Positions 30,761 through 41,436 of a DNA stretch of 64,000 nt are shown in pieces. Source of the DNA: an uncultured Clostridia bacterium (GTDB taxonomy: Bacteria; Cyanobacteriota; Vampirovibrionia; Gastranaerophilales; Gastranaerophilaceae); NCBI GenBank assembly GCA_945946765.1, contig CAMEWS010000002.1:1-64000 (forward strand), given 5' to 3'. The notes below the pieces were generated by a model, which saw nothing but the letters and a program-made list of their open reading frames with translations, did no database searches and was not told the DNA's origin. Each line of letters opens with the position of its first letter. Position 1 is the first letter of the stretch. Position numbers and translations under genes: made by a program.

Positions 30761-30829
30761 CTACCTTTGTATATTGGTATAAAAACATTTATTGCCCAAA
30801 AATTGATTAAATTATCGAAAATAATTAAG

Positions 30830-31114
30830 TTATGCCATAATTTTTATATTATTTTTTTTGCAATAAGCATAATAATCGTTAAATTCTTTTACAAGTTGTT
30901 CCGGTGAAACCTCTTTGCCGTCATCAACAAAAGTATCTTTTGGAAGCTCTGTTTTTGTTCCCCACGCATTTGAAACGCAAGAAGCACTGCCATCTTTGTT
31001 AAAAGTATAAGTACATTCTTCATCTCTCATATTTGGATTGTCATATTGAATTATAGTTGAGCCGTTTTGACCTTTCATAACCGTATACATAGGGTTTGTT
31101 GAAACAATTTGCAT
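30830..31114 (-). CDS. hypothetical protein, ~94 aa
   Basis: ATG at 31112-31114 with AAGGAAGG upstream; longer ORF start at 31192 less likely. Confidence 0.6.
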   Translation of the reverse strand: MQIVSTNPMYTVMKGQNGSTIIQYDNPNMRDEECTYTFNKDGSASCVSNAWGTKTELPKDTFVDDGKEVSPEQLVKEFNDYYAYCKKNNIKIMA

Positions 31115-31311
31115 ATACACACCTTCCTTTTTAATATTGATATGAATATAAAAGCAAAAAAAACAAAAATTTGTCAGTTTGTTAAAAAACATTACGTTTA
31201 TTTTTTAAAAATGATTTATTTTATTTCTTAATTAAGAGAATGTCGTTACCTTAGAAATTTTTATGCTAAATTAGTAAAATAATTAACAAAAAAACAGTAA
31301 AAGGATAAATT

Positions 31312-32256
31312 ATGAACGATAATTATGCAAAATTTTTTGAAGCAGAACCGCAAGCATTAAAATATGGCTCTAACCCTCATCAAAAGGCTTTTTTGTATCA
31401 CAACGAAGGCAATGCCGAATTTGAAAATTTATCACAAGTAGAGCTTTCATACAACAATTTTTTGGATATAAATTGCGCAACAAAACTTGCGGCAGAGTTT
31501 TATGATGTAAATGCAGTGGTTATCGTAAAACACAATACGCCTTGCGGAGTCGCTTTGGATAAAAGTCTTAACGGCGCATATTTAAAAGCTTTTGACACAG
31601 ACCCTATTAGTACGTTCGGTGCTACGGTTGCTTTTTCAAAACCCGTAGATAAAGACATCGCAAAACACGCTAGTGCTGTGTGCCTTGATACAGTTATTGC
31701 TCCTGAGTTTGATGATGAGGCTGTTGAAATTCTTAAAAAGAATGAAAATCTTAGAATTATAAAATTAATAACGCCTTTAAAAACAATCAGAACAATGCAG
31801 GAAGAAGAAATTATCGTTACTCCTTTCGGCACGCTTGTGCAGGAAACCGATAATAAAGAGTTGGACAAAGATACTTTTAAAGTTGTGACAAAAACAAAGC
31901 CTGATGCCGAAATGATTGAGGATATGGTTTTTGCTTGGAAAATCGCAAAACACGTAAATACTAACGCTGTTGTAATAGCAAAAGATTTTAAAACACTTTC
32001 TATTGTTGGCGGACAAACAAGCAGGGTGGATTCCGTTGAAACCGCATTGAACAGAGCTTGTGACGGTGCTAAAAAAGCCGTTATTGCGTGTGACGGCTTT
32101 ATCCCGTCAGTTGATAGTATTCTTGCTGCAGCACAATGCAGAATCAGCGGTATTATTCAATCGGGTGGAAATATTAAAGAAAAAGATGTTATTGCCTGTG
32201 CAAATAAATACGAAATTGCCATGATTACAACAGGAATAAGGCATTATAAACATTAG
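31312..32256 (+). CDS. AICAR transformylase domain protein (PurH C-terminal domain only)
   Basis: LKYGSNPHQKAFLY, SYNNFLDINCA, VIVKHNTPCGVA motifs; no N-terminal IMP cyclohydrolase (MGS-like) domain. Confidence 0.9.
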   Translation: MNDNYAKFFEAEPQALKYGSNPHQKAFLYHNEGNAEFENLSQVELSYNNFLDINCATKLAAEFYDVNAVVIVKHNTPCGVALDKSLNGAYLKAFDTDPISTFGATVAFSKPVDKDIAKHASAVCLDTVIAPEFDDEAVEILKKNENLRIIKLITPLKTIRTMQEEEIIVTPFGTLVQETDNKELDKDTFKVVTKTKPDAEMIEDMVFAWKIAKHVNTNAVVIAKDFKTLSIVGGQTSRVDSVETALNRACDGAKKAVIACDGFIPSVDSILAAAQCRISGIIQSGGNIKEKDVIACANKYEIAMITTGIRHYKH

Positions 32257-32306
32257 AAGTTTATAGTTCACAAGAATAATAATTTTAAACTTGATACTTC
32301 ATTCAT

Positions 32307-32374
32307 ACAGAATCTAATTTTCACCCGAGCTCGATAACTCGGGCTATAAAAAGGCTTAGGGTGTGTTCTTCGGA
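32307..32374. repeat. left end of MITE-like element (ACAGAATCTAATTTT...CTCGATAACTCGGGCTATAAAAAGGCTTAGGGT)
   Basis: Ungapped similarity to 55598-55662. Confidence 0.75.
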
Positions 32375-32492
32375 GCTGGTAGGTTGGGGTTTCTACCCCA
32401 ACATCTTAAAATATCCGCACCTAACCTATTGAACATTTTTTATGTCTGTGATAAAAGTAAGGTTATCCTAACATTTAATTAAAGGTTACATT

Positions 32493-33683
32493 ATGCCGCA
32501 AGAAAACACAGAAGATTTAAACATACAGGAAAATAAAAAAGCCGTTGCGTGGCTTACACTCGGGCATGGAGTTGTAGACAGTTATTCGGGTTTTATAAAT
32601 CCGATTTTGCCGTTTATTGTAGCAAATATAGGCACAACCCTTGCGGCGGCAACATGTGCGCTTAGTGCTTCGCAGTTGTTTTCTTCTATGATGCAGCCTG
32701 TGTTTGGTTTTATTGCGGACAAATGGCGCAAAAGATTTTTTATTTTTTGGGGAATCATCATGGCGTCGGTGTTTTTGTCGTTAACAGGACTTGTTCGCAA
32801 TATCTGGCAATTGGCATTATGCTTGATTATAGGCGGAATTGGCGTAGGGTTTTATCATCCTCAGGCAACAGGATTTGTTGTAAGGTTTAGCGGTAAAAAA
32901 CTTGCCAAGTACATGAGTATTTTTATTGCGGCGGGAACAATCGGGTATTCTGTAGGACCTATAATTTCTTCAACAATTACGCAGTTTTTCGGAATATCAA
33001 AATTGCCTTTTTCTGCTATTTGGGGTGTATTGTTTGCTTTTGCTGTTTTTGTTTGTGTTCCGAAAGTCAGTGACAAAACGGAAATTAAAAGCGAGTCTTC
33101 TTTTAAACAAGCTCTTAAAGATATTTTTTCCAATAAGACAATAAGAATACTTATCATGGTATCAGCTTTAAAATCACTTGTAGCTTCAAGTTTTAGCGTA
33201 CTTTTACCGTTTTATTGGAAGGATTTGGGCTATAATGCTTTTCAAATCGGGATTGCGGTGTTTGCGTTTTTGACGGTTGGAGCTTTAGGGACTTATGTCA
33301 GCAGTAAGTATGAAAAAATTATCGGTTACAAAAATGTATTTTATACATCACTGATTGTACCGTTCATTTTAACTACGATTTTTGCGATGTTGGTAAAGAT
33401 TTTGCCTGTTGTATCTTTTGTAATATATGTCTTAACAGGGTTTGTGACAATGCTGTCTGTTTCGATAAATATGGTTATGGCGCAAAAGACCATGCCTCAG
33501 TATAAAAGTATGATTTCAGGTTTTATAGGCGGTTTTAGCTGGGGGATTGTAGGTGTAATGCTGCCCTTAATCGGATTTTTTGCTCAAAATACGGGTATTA
33601 TAAAGACATTGCTTGTGATTTCAGCAATCCCTGCAGTACTTTCATATTTTGTTAAATATCTTCCCGATAATAAAAATGATTAA
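32493..33683 (+). CDS. MFS transporter, fosmidomycin-resistance (Fsr)-like
   Basis: 12-TM MFS pattern; LGHGVVDSYSGFINPILPFIV and GFYHPQATGFV typical of Fsr. Confidence 0.8.
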   Translation: MPQENTEDLNIQENKKAVAWLTLGHGVVDSYSGFINPILPFIVANIGTTLAAATCALSASQLFSSMMQPVFGFIADKWRKRFFIFWGIIMASVFLSLTGLVRNIWQLALCLIIGGIGVGFYHPQATGFVVRFSGKKLAKYMSIFIAAGTIGYSVGPIISSTITQFFGISKLPFSAIWGVLFAFAVFVCVPKVSDKTEIKSESSFKQALKDIFSNKTIRILIMVSALKSLVASSFSVLLPFYWKDLGYNAFQIGIAVFAFLTVGALGTYVSSKYEKIIGYKNVFYTSLIVPFILTTIFAMLVKILPVVSFVIYVLTGFVTMLSVSINMVMAQKTMPQYKSMISGFIGGFSWGIVGVMLPLIGFFAQNTGIIKTLLVISAIPAVLSYFVKYLPDNKND

Positions 33684-33788
33684 AAAGTCTTAATTAATAA
33701 GTTATGTAAATTAACCTGCCTGAACTAGCAAAAAATATCATGTTCTGCTTTACAATAAGTGTAGCAAATTATAAAAGGAACTTTTAAT

Positions 33789-34193
33789 ATGGCAATTCAA
33801 GCAGTTTCATTCGGTAAAACAGCAGTTACAAAAAACGGTAATGAATATCAAAGAACAAGTAAAGCAACAAAAATCGGTGCAGGCGTTGGAGCAACATGGG
33901 GTCTGCTCAGTGCAACAACAACAGCTTACAAAGCAGTTAAAAATGATATGCCTCAACAATTTAAAAACATATATTTAAATACATATAAAGCATTAAGAGA
34001 AAATAATTTTACCCGAGAAATAGCTAAAAATACAGTAAAAAGGTCTGCTAAAGCTGCAATTGCAATTGGTATTCCTATGGGTATTGCTGTGGTAACACTT
34101 ATAGGTCTTGGTATTGGTGCTGCAGTTAACAAAATTATCAATCATAAAAGAGCTGCAAAGGCTGATGCAGTTGCTAATGCAATTGTAAAATAA
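33789..34193 (+). CDS. hypothetical membrane protein with N-terminal AVSFGK motif
   Basis: ATG preceded by AAAGGA RBS; C-terminal Gly/Ala/Ile-rich hydrophobic segment. Confidence 0.65.
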   Translation: MAIQAVSFGKTAVTKNGNEYQRTSKATKIGAGVGATWGLLSATTTAYKAVKNDMPQQFKNIYLNTYKALRENNFTREIAKNTVKRSAKAAIAIGIPMGIAVVTLIGLGIGAAVNKIINHKRAAKADAVANAIVK

Positions 34194-34352
34194 GCATAAG
34201 CCGGAGCAAGATTTATGATGTCGGGTAAAATCCCAATTATCTGAATTTTAAGTAAATTTTAAAAATTGAAAGCAGGTGCAATATTAAAAATTGTTACCTG
34301 TTTTTTATTGGCATGGTTGCATTTAAAACATGTTTTGAATATTATTACATGT

Positions 34353-34437
34353 ACGAACCGCAGACAACAGGCGGGGGAATGGTAAAGGTAATTATTTACA
34401 GACTGCCGAACTCCCTTAAATATACCTGTCGAGGTCA
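34353..34437 (+). ncRNA. ribosomal protein L10 leader
   Basis: ACCGCAGACAACAGGCG...TTAAATATACCTGTCGAGGT consensus just upstream of rplJ-rplL. Confidence 0.85.
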
Positions 34438-34587
34438 GGAATCTGCATAAGGCAGAGCTTTATTGCAGAAAACAACTTAAATTGTTTATTTCTGATGATT
34501 TTGCGGTTTACGTGGAGTCATTTTTTTATGCTAATTTTAAAAATGATTTAGGTCGACACAATTAGAGAAAACATAAAGGAGCAAATC

Positions 34588-35109
34588 ATGGCAACAAAAG
34601 CCTTTAAAGAACAAAAAATTGCACATATCAAAGATTATGCGCAAAAGGCTAAAGTAGCTGTTGTAACTAACTACAAAGGTCTTACCGTAGAAGAAATCAC
34701 AAACTTAAGACGTGAACTTCAAAAAGTAGGTGCAGATTATACGGTTACAAAAAATACATTAGCCAAAATAGCTATGAAAGGAACTGATTTTGAAGTTCTT
34801 GCTGATTCTATGAAAGAATCCACAGCTATTGCTTTCGGTTTTGATGACGAAGTTTCTGCAGCAAAAGTTGTTGCAAAATTCATCAAAGATAAGAAAAAAG
34901 CAGAAGTTATTTGCGGTGCTTTAGACGGTCAATTGCTTGATGCAAAACAAGTTGATGCATTGGCTAAAACACCTTCAAAAGAAGAACTTTACGCAAAAAT
35001 GCTTGGCTGCGTAAATTCACCTGCTACAGGTATTGTTGGCTCTGTAAATGCTGTAATGAGCAGCTTGGTAAGAGCTATCGACGCTGTGGCTAAGAAAAAA
35101 TCAGCGTAA
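34588..35109 (+). CDS. rplJ: 50S ribosomal protein L10
   Basis: VVTNYKGLTVEEITNLRRELQKVGADYTVTKNTL. Confidence 0.97.
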   Translation: MATKAFKEQKIAHIKDYAQKAKVAVVTNYKGLTVEEITNLRRELQKVGADYTVTKNTLAKIAMKGTDFEVLADSMKESTAIAFGFDDEVSAAKVVAKFIKDKKKAEVICGALDGQLLDAKQVDALAKTPSKEELYAKMLGCVNSPATGIVGSVNAVMSSLVRAIDAVAKKKSA

Positions 35110-35264
35110 GTCGGTGTGAAGGTGTGACGGAGGTCACGTAGGTGATCGACACAACACCGTAACATTATATCAGCGACGTTGTGAATAAAACGAAGCTGTA
35201 GGTTGGGCTTTCAGCCCAACATCAATCTAAGTACAAAATACTCAACAATATAAAGGAGAAAATC

Positions 35265-35639
35265 ATGAGTGTAGAATCTATTTTAGAATCAATTGAAAAA
35301 TTAACTTTGTTAGAAGCAGCTGAATTAGTAAAAGCTATGGAAGAAAAATTCGGTGTATCTGCTGCTGCTCCTGTTGCAGTTGCTGCTGCTCCTGCTGCCG
35401 GTGCTGCTGAAGGCGGTGCTGAAGAAGCTTCTGAAGTAAGCGTTGTATTGGCATCTGCAGGTGCTAACAAAATCGCTGTATTGAAAGAAGTAAGAGCTAT
35501 CACAGGTCTTGGCTTGAAAGAAGCTAAAGATTTAGTTGATGCTGCTCCTAAAGCTATCAAAGAAGGCGTTAAAAAAGAAGACGCTGAAGCTATTAAAAAA
35601 CAATTAGAAGCTGCAGGCGCTACAGTTGAATTGAAATAG
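35265..35639 (+). CDS. rplL: 50S ribosomal protein L7/L12
   Basis: Ala-rich hinge and [33 protein letters not shown]. Confidence 0.99.
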   Translation: MSVESILESIEKLTLLEAAELVKAMEEKFGVSAAAPVAVAAAPAAGAAEGGAEEASEVSVVLASAGANKIAVLKEVRAITGLGLKEAKDLVDAAPKAIKEGVKKEDAEAIKKQLEAAGATVELK

Positions 35640-35658
35640 TTTTTTTAAACTAAAATTT

Positions 35659-35690
35659 AAAATCCTGTCCTTATGCAAGGACGGGATTTT
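35659..35690. terminator. intrinsic terminator downstream of rplL
   Basis: AAAATCCTGTCCTT-ATGC-AAGGACGGGATTTT. Confidence 0.9.
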
Positions 35691-35774
35691 TTATATATTG
35701 ATAATATGTGTTATGTAAAAACCTATATCCTTATATTTAAATATGAAATAGGGAAGGTGTGATGGTAACTCACA

Positions 35775-35831
35775 GCAAGGTTCCCTTGCACGCCGTAGGC
35801 GTAGTACGGCTTTGCCGTTGTAGTTATGATT
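35775..35831. repeat. 57-bp dispersed repeat, copy 2 (copy 1 at 14411-14467)
   Basis: GCAAGGTTYCCTTGCACGCCGTAGGYGTARTACGGYTTTGYCGTTGTRGTTWTGATTA shared ungapped. Confidence 0.85.
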
Positions 35832-36157
35832 AGAGCTTTTTAAGGATTTGAAGAAAATTTACTCGGTCTTGTGCCGAGAAATTTTCGAACAAAGACTTTA
35901 AAAGCTCTTTTGATAATGCCGAGTTTCTTTCTTTTGGTTCGTTTTCTTTCTTTGCCTGCAAAACAAAGAAAGAAAATGAACGTAAGAAAAAAAACTATGC
36001 AAGTTGATAAAATTTATAAAAAAATCACCCTCTGAACAATAATTTTACATAACACATATTATCGTTACATAGAAATCAAAATTAACTATTTGAATAAATC
36101 ATCAAAATGCTGTAAAATAGTGCTATTATCACTATCGAATTGGGGAGAAATACACTA

Positions 36158-37186
36158 ATGGCAGTAAAAGAAAAAGATACAGAAACAGTTGCCGTTTCTG
36201 AAGAAAAAAATAAAGCGTTAAAACTTGCGATTGAAAAAATTGAAAAAGATTTTGGTAAAGGCTCAATCATGAAGCTTGGCGACAAAACTACGGTCGCTTG
36301 TGATGCTATTCCTACGGGCGCATTGGCACTAGACCTTGCATTGGGCATAGGCGGTGTACCCAGAGGACGTGTAATTGAGGTTTATGGTCCTGAAGCATCA
36401 GGTAAAACAACATTGGCACAGCATATTGTTGCTGAATGTCAAAAAAAAGGCGGTATCGCTGCATTTGTGGACGCAGAACATGCGCTTGATCCTGAGTATG
36501 CTCGTGCATTGGGCGTAAATGTTGATGAACTTTTAATTTCACAACCCGATACAGGTGAACAGGCACTCGAAATTGCAGAAGAACTTGTTCGTTCGTCGGC
36601 TGTTGATGTTGTTGTAATTGACTCTGTTGCGGCACTTGTTCCAAAAGCGGAAATCGAAGGAGCTATGGAAGATCAACAAATGGGCTTGCAGGCACGTTTG
36701 ATGAGTAAGGCTTTGAGAAAATTGACGGGTATTGTCGGCAAAACCAACACTACTGTTATTTTTATCAACCAGTTACGTCAAAAAATCGGTGTTATGTATG
36801 GCAACCCCGAAACAACAACAGGCGGTAACGCATTGAAATACTATTCTTCCGTACGTTTGGATATCAGAAGATGTGATTCAATCAAAAAAGATGACAAGGA
36901 TATCGGAAACAGAGTAAGAGTAAAAGTTGTAAAAAACAAAGTTGCGCCTCCATTCAAAACTTGCGAATTTGATATTATTTTCGGCAAAGGCATATGCAAA
37001 CTCGGCTGTATTCTTGATGTTGCCGTTAGCATGGAAATTGTAAAAAAAGCAGGTGCTTGGTTTAGTTACAATGAAGAAAAACTTGGACAGGGACGTGAAA
37101 AAGCAAAAGAATATTTTGAAGCACATCCCGAAGTTCTGGCGGAAGTGGAAGCAAAAGTTAGAGAAAAACTTTCTGCGGAAAGATAG
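36158..37186 (+). CDS. recA: recombinase RecA
   Basis: [56 protein letters not shown]. Confidence 0.99.
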   Translation: MAVKEKDTETVAVSEEKNKALKLAIEKIEKDFGKGSIMKLGDKTTVACDAIPTGALALDLALGIGGVPRGRVIEVYGPEASGKTTLAQHIVAECQKKGGIAAFVDAEHALDPEYARALGVNVDELLISQPDTGEQALEIAEELVRSSAVDVVVIDSVAALVPKAEIEGAMEDQQMGLQARLMSKALRKLTGIVGKTNTTVIFINQLRQKIGVMYGNPETTTGGNALKYYSSVRLDIRRCDSIKKDDKDIGNRVRVKVVKNKVAPPFKTCEFDIIFGKGICKLGCILDVAVSMEIVKKAGAWFSYNEEKLGQGREKAKEYFEAHPEVLAEVEAKVREKLSAER

Positions 37187-37228
37187 AGCGAAATTTTATA
37201 TGAAAAGTTATAACAAGTTCAGCCTGAC

Positions 37229-37302
37229 GAATGTATTTGTTATAATTAAATAGCCCTCAGACAAATCTTGCTCATTGTTGTTCGAATACATTCTCTAATT
37301 TT
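37229..37302. repeat. short inverted-repeat element related to the right end of the MITE-like element
   Basis: GAATGTATT/AATACATTC termini; CCTCAGACAAATCTTGCTCATTGTTGTTCGAATA resembles 55738-55780. Confidence 0.55.
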
Positions 37303-37368
37303 ACATATAAGGTAAATTTAAAACTTTGTATTCAACATATTCAGCAGGTTTTGATAAAAGGAATAATC

Positions 37369-37866
37369 ATGTTTGATTGGGTTAAAGTAGAAACAGACGA
37401 ACAAATAAAAGAGCTTTGCGTACTGGCAAGGGATATTTGGAATGAATATTCCGTCTGTTTTATTACGCAAAATCAAATTGATTACATGCTGGAAAAATTC
37501 CAATCGGAAGAAGTAGTTAAATCTCAAATTGCTTTTCAAAAATACCAATATTATTTTTTGGAAGAGGACGGAGAAAATTTTGGTTATTTTGCCGTTCAAA
37601 AACAAAAAGATAACTTGTTTTTGTCAAAATTTTATATAGACAAAGACCATAGAGGCAAAGGCTATGCTCGTAAAGCTTTTAATAACGCAATCACCAAGAT
37701 AGCTGCAGAACTGGAATTGCCTAAAATCACATTGACGGTAAACAAATACAATATTCCTTCTGTTTGTATTTATGAAAAACTTGGCTTTGTAAGAACGGGT
37801 TCGGTTGAAACAGATATTGGTGGCGGTTATATTATGGATGACTATATATACGAATTTATCTTATAA
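37369..37866 (+). CDS. GNAT family N-acetyltransferase
   Basis: KFYIDKDHRGKGYARKAF acetyl-CoA binding motif and YEKLGFVRTG. Confidence 0.88.
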   Translation: MFDWVKVETDEQIKELCVLARDIWNEYSVCFITQNQIDYMLEKFQSEEVVKSQIAFQKYQYYFLEEDGENFGYFAVQKQKDNLFLSKFYIDKDHRGKGYARKAFNNAITKIAAELELPKITLTVNKYNIPSVCIYEKLGFVRTGSVETDIGGGYIMDDYIYEFIL

Positions 37867-37889
37867 AACAATCGGAGATTAGCAGTTAT

Positions 37890-38876
37890 ATGAATCATAA
37901 ATATCAAAAAATACTTATAATAAGACATGGTGCAATCGGTGATGTTGTCCACACTTCAAATATTTTCAGAAGTATAAAAAATTACAACCCTAATGCTCAA
38001 ATTGATTATGTTACGGGTAAAGTGCCGGCTCAACTTATTGAACATGATTCTCGTTTGAACCATGTCTATGTACTTAAAGGTAAAGATTATAAATACCTTA
38101 CAAAATTGGGATTGGAACTTCGAAAACAAAAATACGACCTGATTGTTAATTTACAGCCGTCAATCAGGTTCAGGTATTTGGCATTTTTGGCAGGTGCAAA
38201 ATCTCAGGTTGTTTACAAAAAAACCTTTAAGCTCCACGCAGTAGAAAACTTTTTTGAAACGGCAAGAAAGAAAATCAAAGAGCTTGAAAACCCTCAAAAC
38301 CTTGAACTGGAGCTTCCTCAAGAGGTTGTAGACAAAGTTAGGGCAGATTTTCCGACAGATAAAAAAATTGTTATCTTAAACACCCAAACAAGTGCAGCAC
38401 GCCACGGCAGAAAATGGCCAATGGAGTATTTTAAAGAACTTGCGCTTGATTTAATAGAACAATACAATTGTTTAATTGTTGTTTCGGGTTCAAAAGAAGA
38501 TATTAAAGCTGTTAAGGTGTTTGAGAATCTTCATCCCGATATTGTTGTTACGGCAGGAAAGTATAGTATTTTAGAGTCTGCTGCGCTGTTTTCTTTGGCT
38601 GATGTAGTTGTTTCCGGTGATACAGGTCCATTGCATATTGCAACAGCCGTTAAAAAACCTTTCTGTATCGGGCTTTATGGTGCTTCAAGTGTTGGAAGAA
38701 CAGGCCCATGGGGTATAAATCATTTTGCAGTCAGTGCCGATTTAGACTGTATTCCTTGTGACAGAAGAAAATGTAAGATAAAAGAATACAACGGCAAAGA
38801 AATTAATCCTTGTCTTATGGCAATAAAACCGGAACATATTTTGCGTGTTATCAAAGATAACGATTTGCTTGTGTAA
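37890..38876 (+). CDS. glycosyltransferase family 9 (heptosyltransferase-like)
   Basis: ILIIRHGAIGDVVHTSNIFRSI and VVSGDTGPLHIATAVKKPFCIGLYG. Confidence 0.9.
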   Translation: MNHKYQKILIIRHGAIGDVVHTSNIFRSIKNYNPNAQIDYVTGKVPAQLIEHDSRLNHVYVLKGKDYKYLTKLGLELRKQKYDLIVNLQPSIRFRYLAFLAGAKSQVVYKKTFKLHAVENFFETARKKIKELENPQNLELELPQEVVDKVRADFPTDKKIVILNTQTSAARHGRKWPMEYFKELALDLIEQYNCLIVVSGSKEDIKAVKVFENLHPDIVVTAGKYSILESAALFSLADVVVSGDTGPLHIATAVKKPFCIGLYGASSVGRTGPWGINHFAVSADLDCIPCDRRKCKIKEYNGKEINPCLMAIKPEHILRVIKDNDLLV

Positions 38877-38889
38877 AGGCGGCAAAAAC

Positions 38890-41436
38890 ATGATTGAACA
38901 TGTCCAGAAAAATAAAACAGACAATAAAAACCATTCGTTTTTTGCTTTAAATATTTTAAAAACAAAAGCCAAAGAGTTTTTTGCAGAGGACAAAACTCTC
39001 TTTTGTCTTACAAAATCCGATATATTTTTCCATGATTTATTGAATACTTTTAACGGATTGTATGTTTTAAAAATTTCTCCAAAAATATTTGAACAAACTG
39101 TACAAACAGTTGATATTTCAACTATCGATAAAGCCCGTTTGCAAATTTGTTCAAAGCTTTATGAAGCTTACATTGAAACAATGGAGCAAAACGGATTTAA
39201 ACTTCCTTTTTATAAAAATAATAGCAGTCAAACCGTGTCTTTAGCGGATATCAGCGCCAAAATAAAACAACACAAGAATTGTGAATGTATAGAATTTCCC
39301 GATGTTCAAAGCGAATGTGCTTATATTATTGAAGAAATAAAAGATAAAATTGAATCAGGACAAGCCGATTACAAAGATATTGCAATTTTTGCCGACAAAA
39401 CTCAAATGAGAGAAAAAATCCAAGATATGCTAAAAGCCGCAAAAATCCCCGTAATCAGCGCTGTTTATCATGAAGAATATGAAAACATTAAATATAAAAT
39501 TTCCGTATATCACAAAATGGCAGAAATTCTTAAATTACTAAATATAAAAGAGTTTTCCTCTGCCGAGTTTAAAAATATCACTTGTTTAAAAGCTTTAAAA
39601 GAAATTAAACTTGCGGAATTTGACGAAGAAGTAAAAAACGTTGCAACCGAAGTTGTCAGCAATGTTTATGTGTTGGACAAACTTGTTGCGACAAAAGAAA
39701 ATTCCTCAAAATCTTTGGTAGAATTGATTTTTGCAAACATACAAAAATTTGACGAGAAAGACAGAGAAAGTTTGAACAAAGAGTTCGGATTGTTTAAGCA
39801 TTTTTACGAATTGTACTTAAATAACAACTATGCCGAAGCGGTAAAACTTGTTATTAACAGCAAAATTGCAAAAATTGATGATAGTGAAGTCCAAAAAATG
39901 ATTTTTCAAAAAATCAAAAGTTTGGAAGAAATTCAAAATCTTTATGATGTTATATTACAAGCACAGCCTGATTTTGAGGCTTTTAAAGAGTTTTTAAAAC
40001 AGGTCGGGAAGCTGCAAAAAGACAATGCCGTTTCGCTTCAATCAATTACTTCGGATTTTACAGAAGAAAAAAATTATAAATACGTTTATGTTGCAGGTTT
40101 GACCGAGAACAATTTCCCTGCACAAAACCCTTCTTACCCTTTTATTTCCGAACAGGCGAACAATATTTTCTCCAATGCTTTAAAAGCACTAAACCCTGAG
40201 TTTGACAGCTTTATAAAGGTTGATGAAATATTTTTTGCAAACAAGTACGAAGCTTTTTTGCGTGTAATTAATTTGGAAAACAAAAAATTGACCCTTAGTA
40301 CACACGCTTATGAATCTCAAAAACAGGTACAGCCTTCCGTTGTGTTTAAAACCGCTGTTCAGGCTCAGGACAAAACAGTAGCGGAGCAAAACAAAGAATT
40401 TTCGAAAAACGATTCTTTAAAATTGCAAAACAATGTGGAAAATCCAAAATCGCTTGTTCACAATGATGAATCTAAAACTGAAATATGTGTGCAAGACTGT
40501 CAAAAAGTTGTTAATGATAAGGATATTTTAAAGCTCAACCCTTCCGCAATTAATACATTTTTGAATTGTCCTCGCAAGTATTATTACAAAAATCTTTTGA
40601 ATCTTAAAGAGCCGTCTGCGTTTGCGGCAAGTTACGGAAGTGTTGTTCACGCTGTGTTTGAGGTAATGAACAAAAGATTTTTAAACAAGTATACAAAGGA
40701 TACGGCGCTTTCTTTGTGCGAGGTGCTTTTAAATGCTCAGGAAAATCCGCAAGCGGCATTTGATATAGGTTTTAGTCAAATTGATGTTGATTTGGTTGAG
40801 GCATCTTCAAAACTTGCCTTAGAGGAAATGAAAAACAATTTTAAAGATGCAATCGAGGATTATGACATGTCGGGCGGATTTGACAAACCGCCTGTTGAGG
40901 CTGTATGCGAAAAATCTTTTGCTTTTCAACTCGAAGAAATTCCGAACATTGTTTTTAACGGTAGAATAGACGCTGTTTTGCGTGACAGTGAAGGAAATTA
41001 CAAAATTGTAGACTACAAAACGGGCTTAAACAAAACCAATACGCTAAGCTATGCAATCAGCGAAAACGGTGTAAATTTTCTTACCAAAACAGGTAAAGAG
41101 CCAACAAACAAGGAGTCTTTATACAAAGCCTACGATTATCAGATACCTTTGTATTATTTGGCATGTCAAAACAGCAAGGATTTAGAAGAATTTAAAGGTA
41201 AAATTTCTAAACTCGGGCTTGTGTACATAAGACCAAAATCAAAAGATAACGGCTGTGATGAAGATTTTATCAATGCCGAAGAAATTGAGTTTTACAAAGA
41301 TAAAATTCTTCAAAATTTAAAAGAAACGGTTATTGATAAAATCGTGAACGAAACAGAGTTTAAACCCGCAAAAAGCTTTTCTTGTGAACTTTGCGGCTAC
41401 AAATTCCTTTGTGACGGGGAGGATACCAATGAATAA
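38890..41436 (+). CDS. AddB-like PD-(D/E)XK nuclease with Fe-S cysteines
   Basis: GRIDAVLRDSEGNYKIVDYKTG nuclease motif; FLNCPRKYYYKN and CELCGYKFLC cysteines; no N-terminal Walker A recognised. Confidence 0.8.
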   Translation: MIEHVQKNKTDNKNHSFFALNILKTKAKEFFAEDKTLFCLTKSDIFFHDLLNTFNGLYVLKISPKIFEQTVQTVDISTIDKARLQICSKLYEAYIETMEQNGFKLPFYKNNSSQTVSLADISAKIKQHKNCECIEFPDVQSECAYIIEEIKDKIESGQADYKDIAIFADKTQMREKIQDMLKAAKIPVISAVYHEEYENIKYKISVYHKMAEILKLLNIKEFSSAEFKNITCLKALKEIKLAEFDEEVKNVATEVVSNVYVLDKLVATKENSSKSLVELIFANIQKFDEKDRESLNKEFGLFKHFYELYLNNNYAEAVKLVINSKIAKIDDSEVQKMIFQKIKSLEEIQNLYDVILQAQPDFEAFKEFLKQVGKLQKDNAVSLQSITSDFTEEKNYKYVYVAGLTENNFPAQNPSYPFISEQANNIFSNALKALNPEFDSFIKVDEIFFANKYEAFLRVINLENKKLTLSTHAYESQKQVQPSVVFKTAVQAQDKTVAEQNKEFSKNDSLKLQNNVENPKSLVHNDESKTEICVQDCQKVVNDKDILKLNPSAINTFLNCPRKYYYKNLLNLKEPSAFAASYGSVVHAVFEVMNKRFLNKYTKDTALSLCEVLLNAQENPQAAFDIGFSQIDVDLVEASSKLALEEMKNNFKDAIEDYDMSGGFDKPPVEAVCEKSFAFQLEEIPNIVFNGRIDAVLRDSEGNYKIVDYKTGLNKTNTLSYAISENGVNFLTKTGKEPTNKESLYKAYDYQIPLYYLACQNSKDLEEFKGKISKLGLVYIRPKSKDNGCDEDFINAEEIEFYKDKILQNLKETVIDKIVNETEFKPAKSFSCELCGYKFLCDGEDTNE

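Noticed and set aside
35222-35560. 112-aa minus-strand ORF (Ala/Ser-rich)
   Set aside because: Antisense to rplL; composition mirrors the Ala-rich hinge of L7/L12.
36312-36644. 110-aa Gln/His-rich minus-strand ORF
   Set aside because: Antisense to recA; low-complexity shadow of the coding strand.
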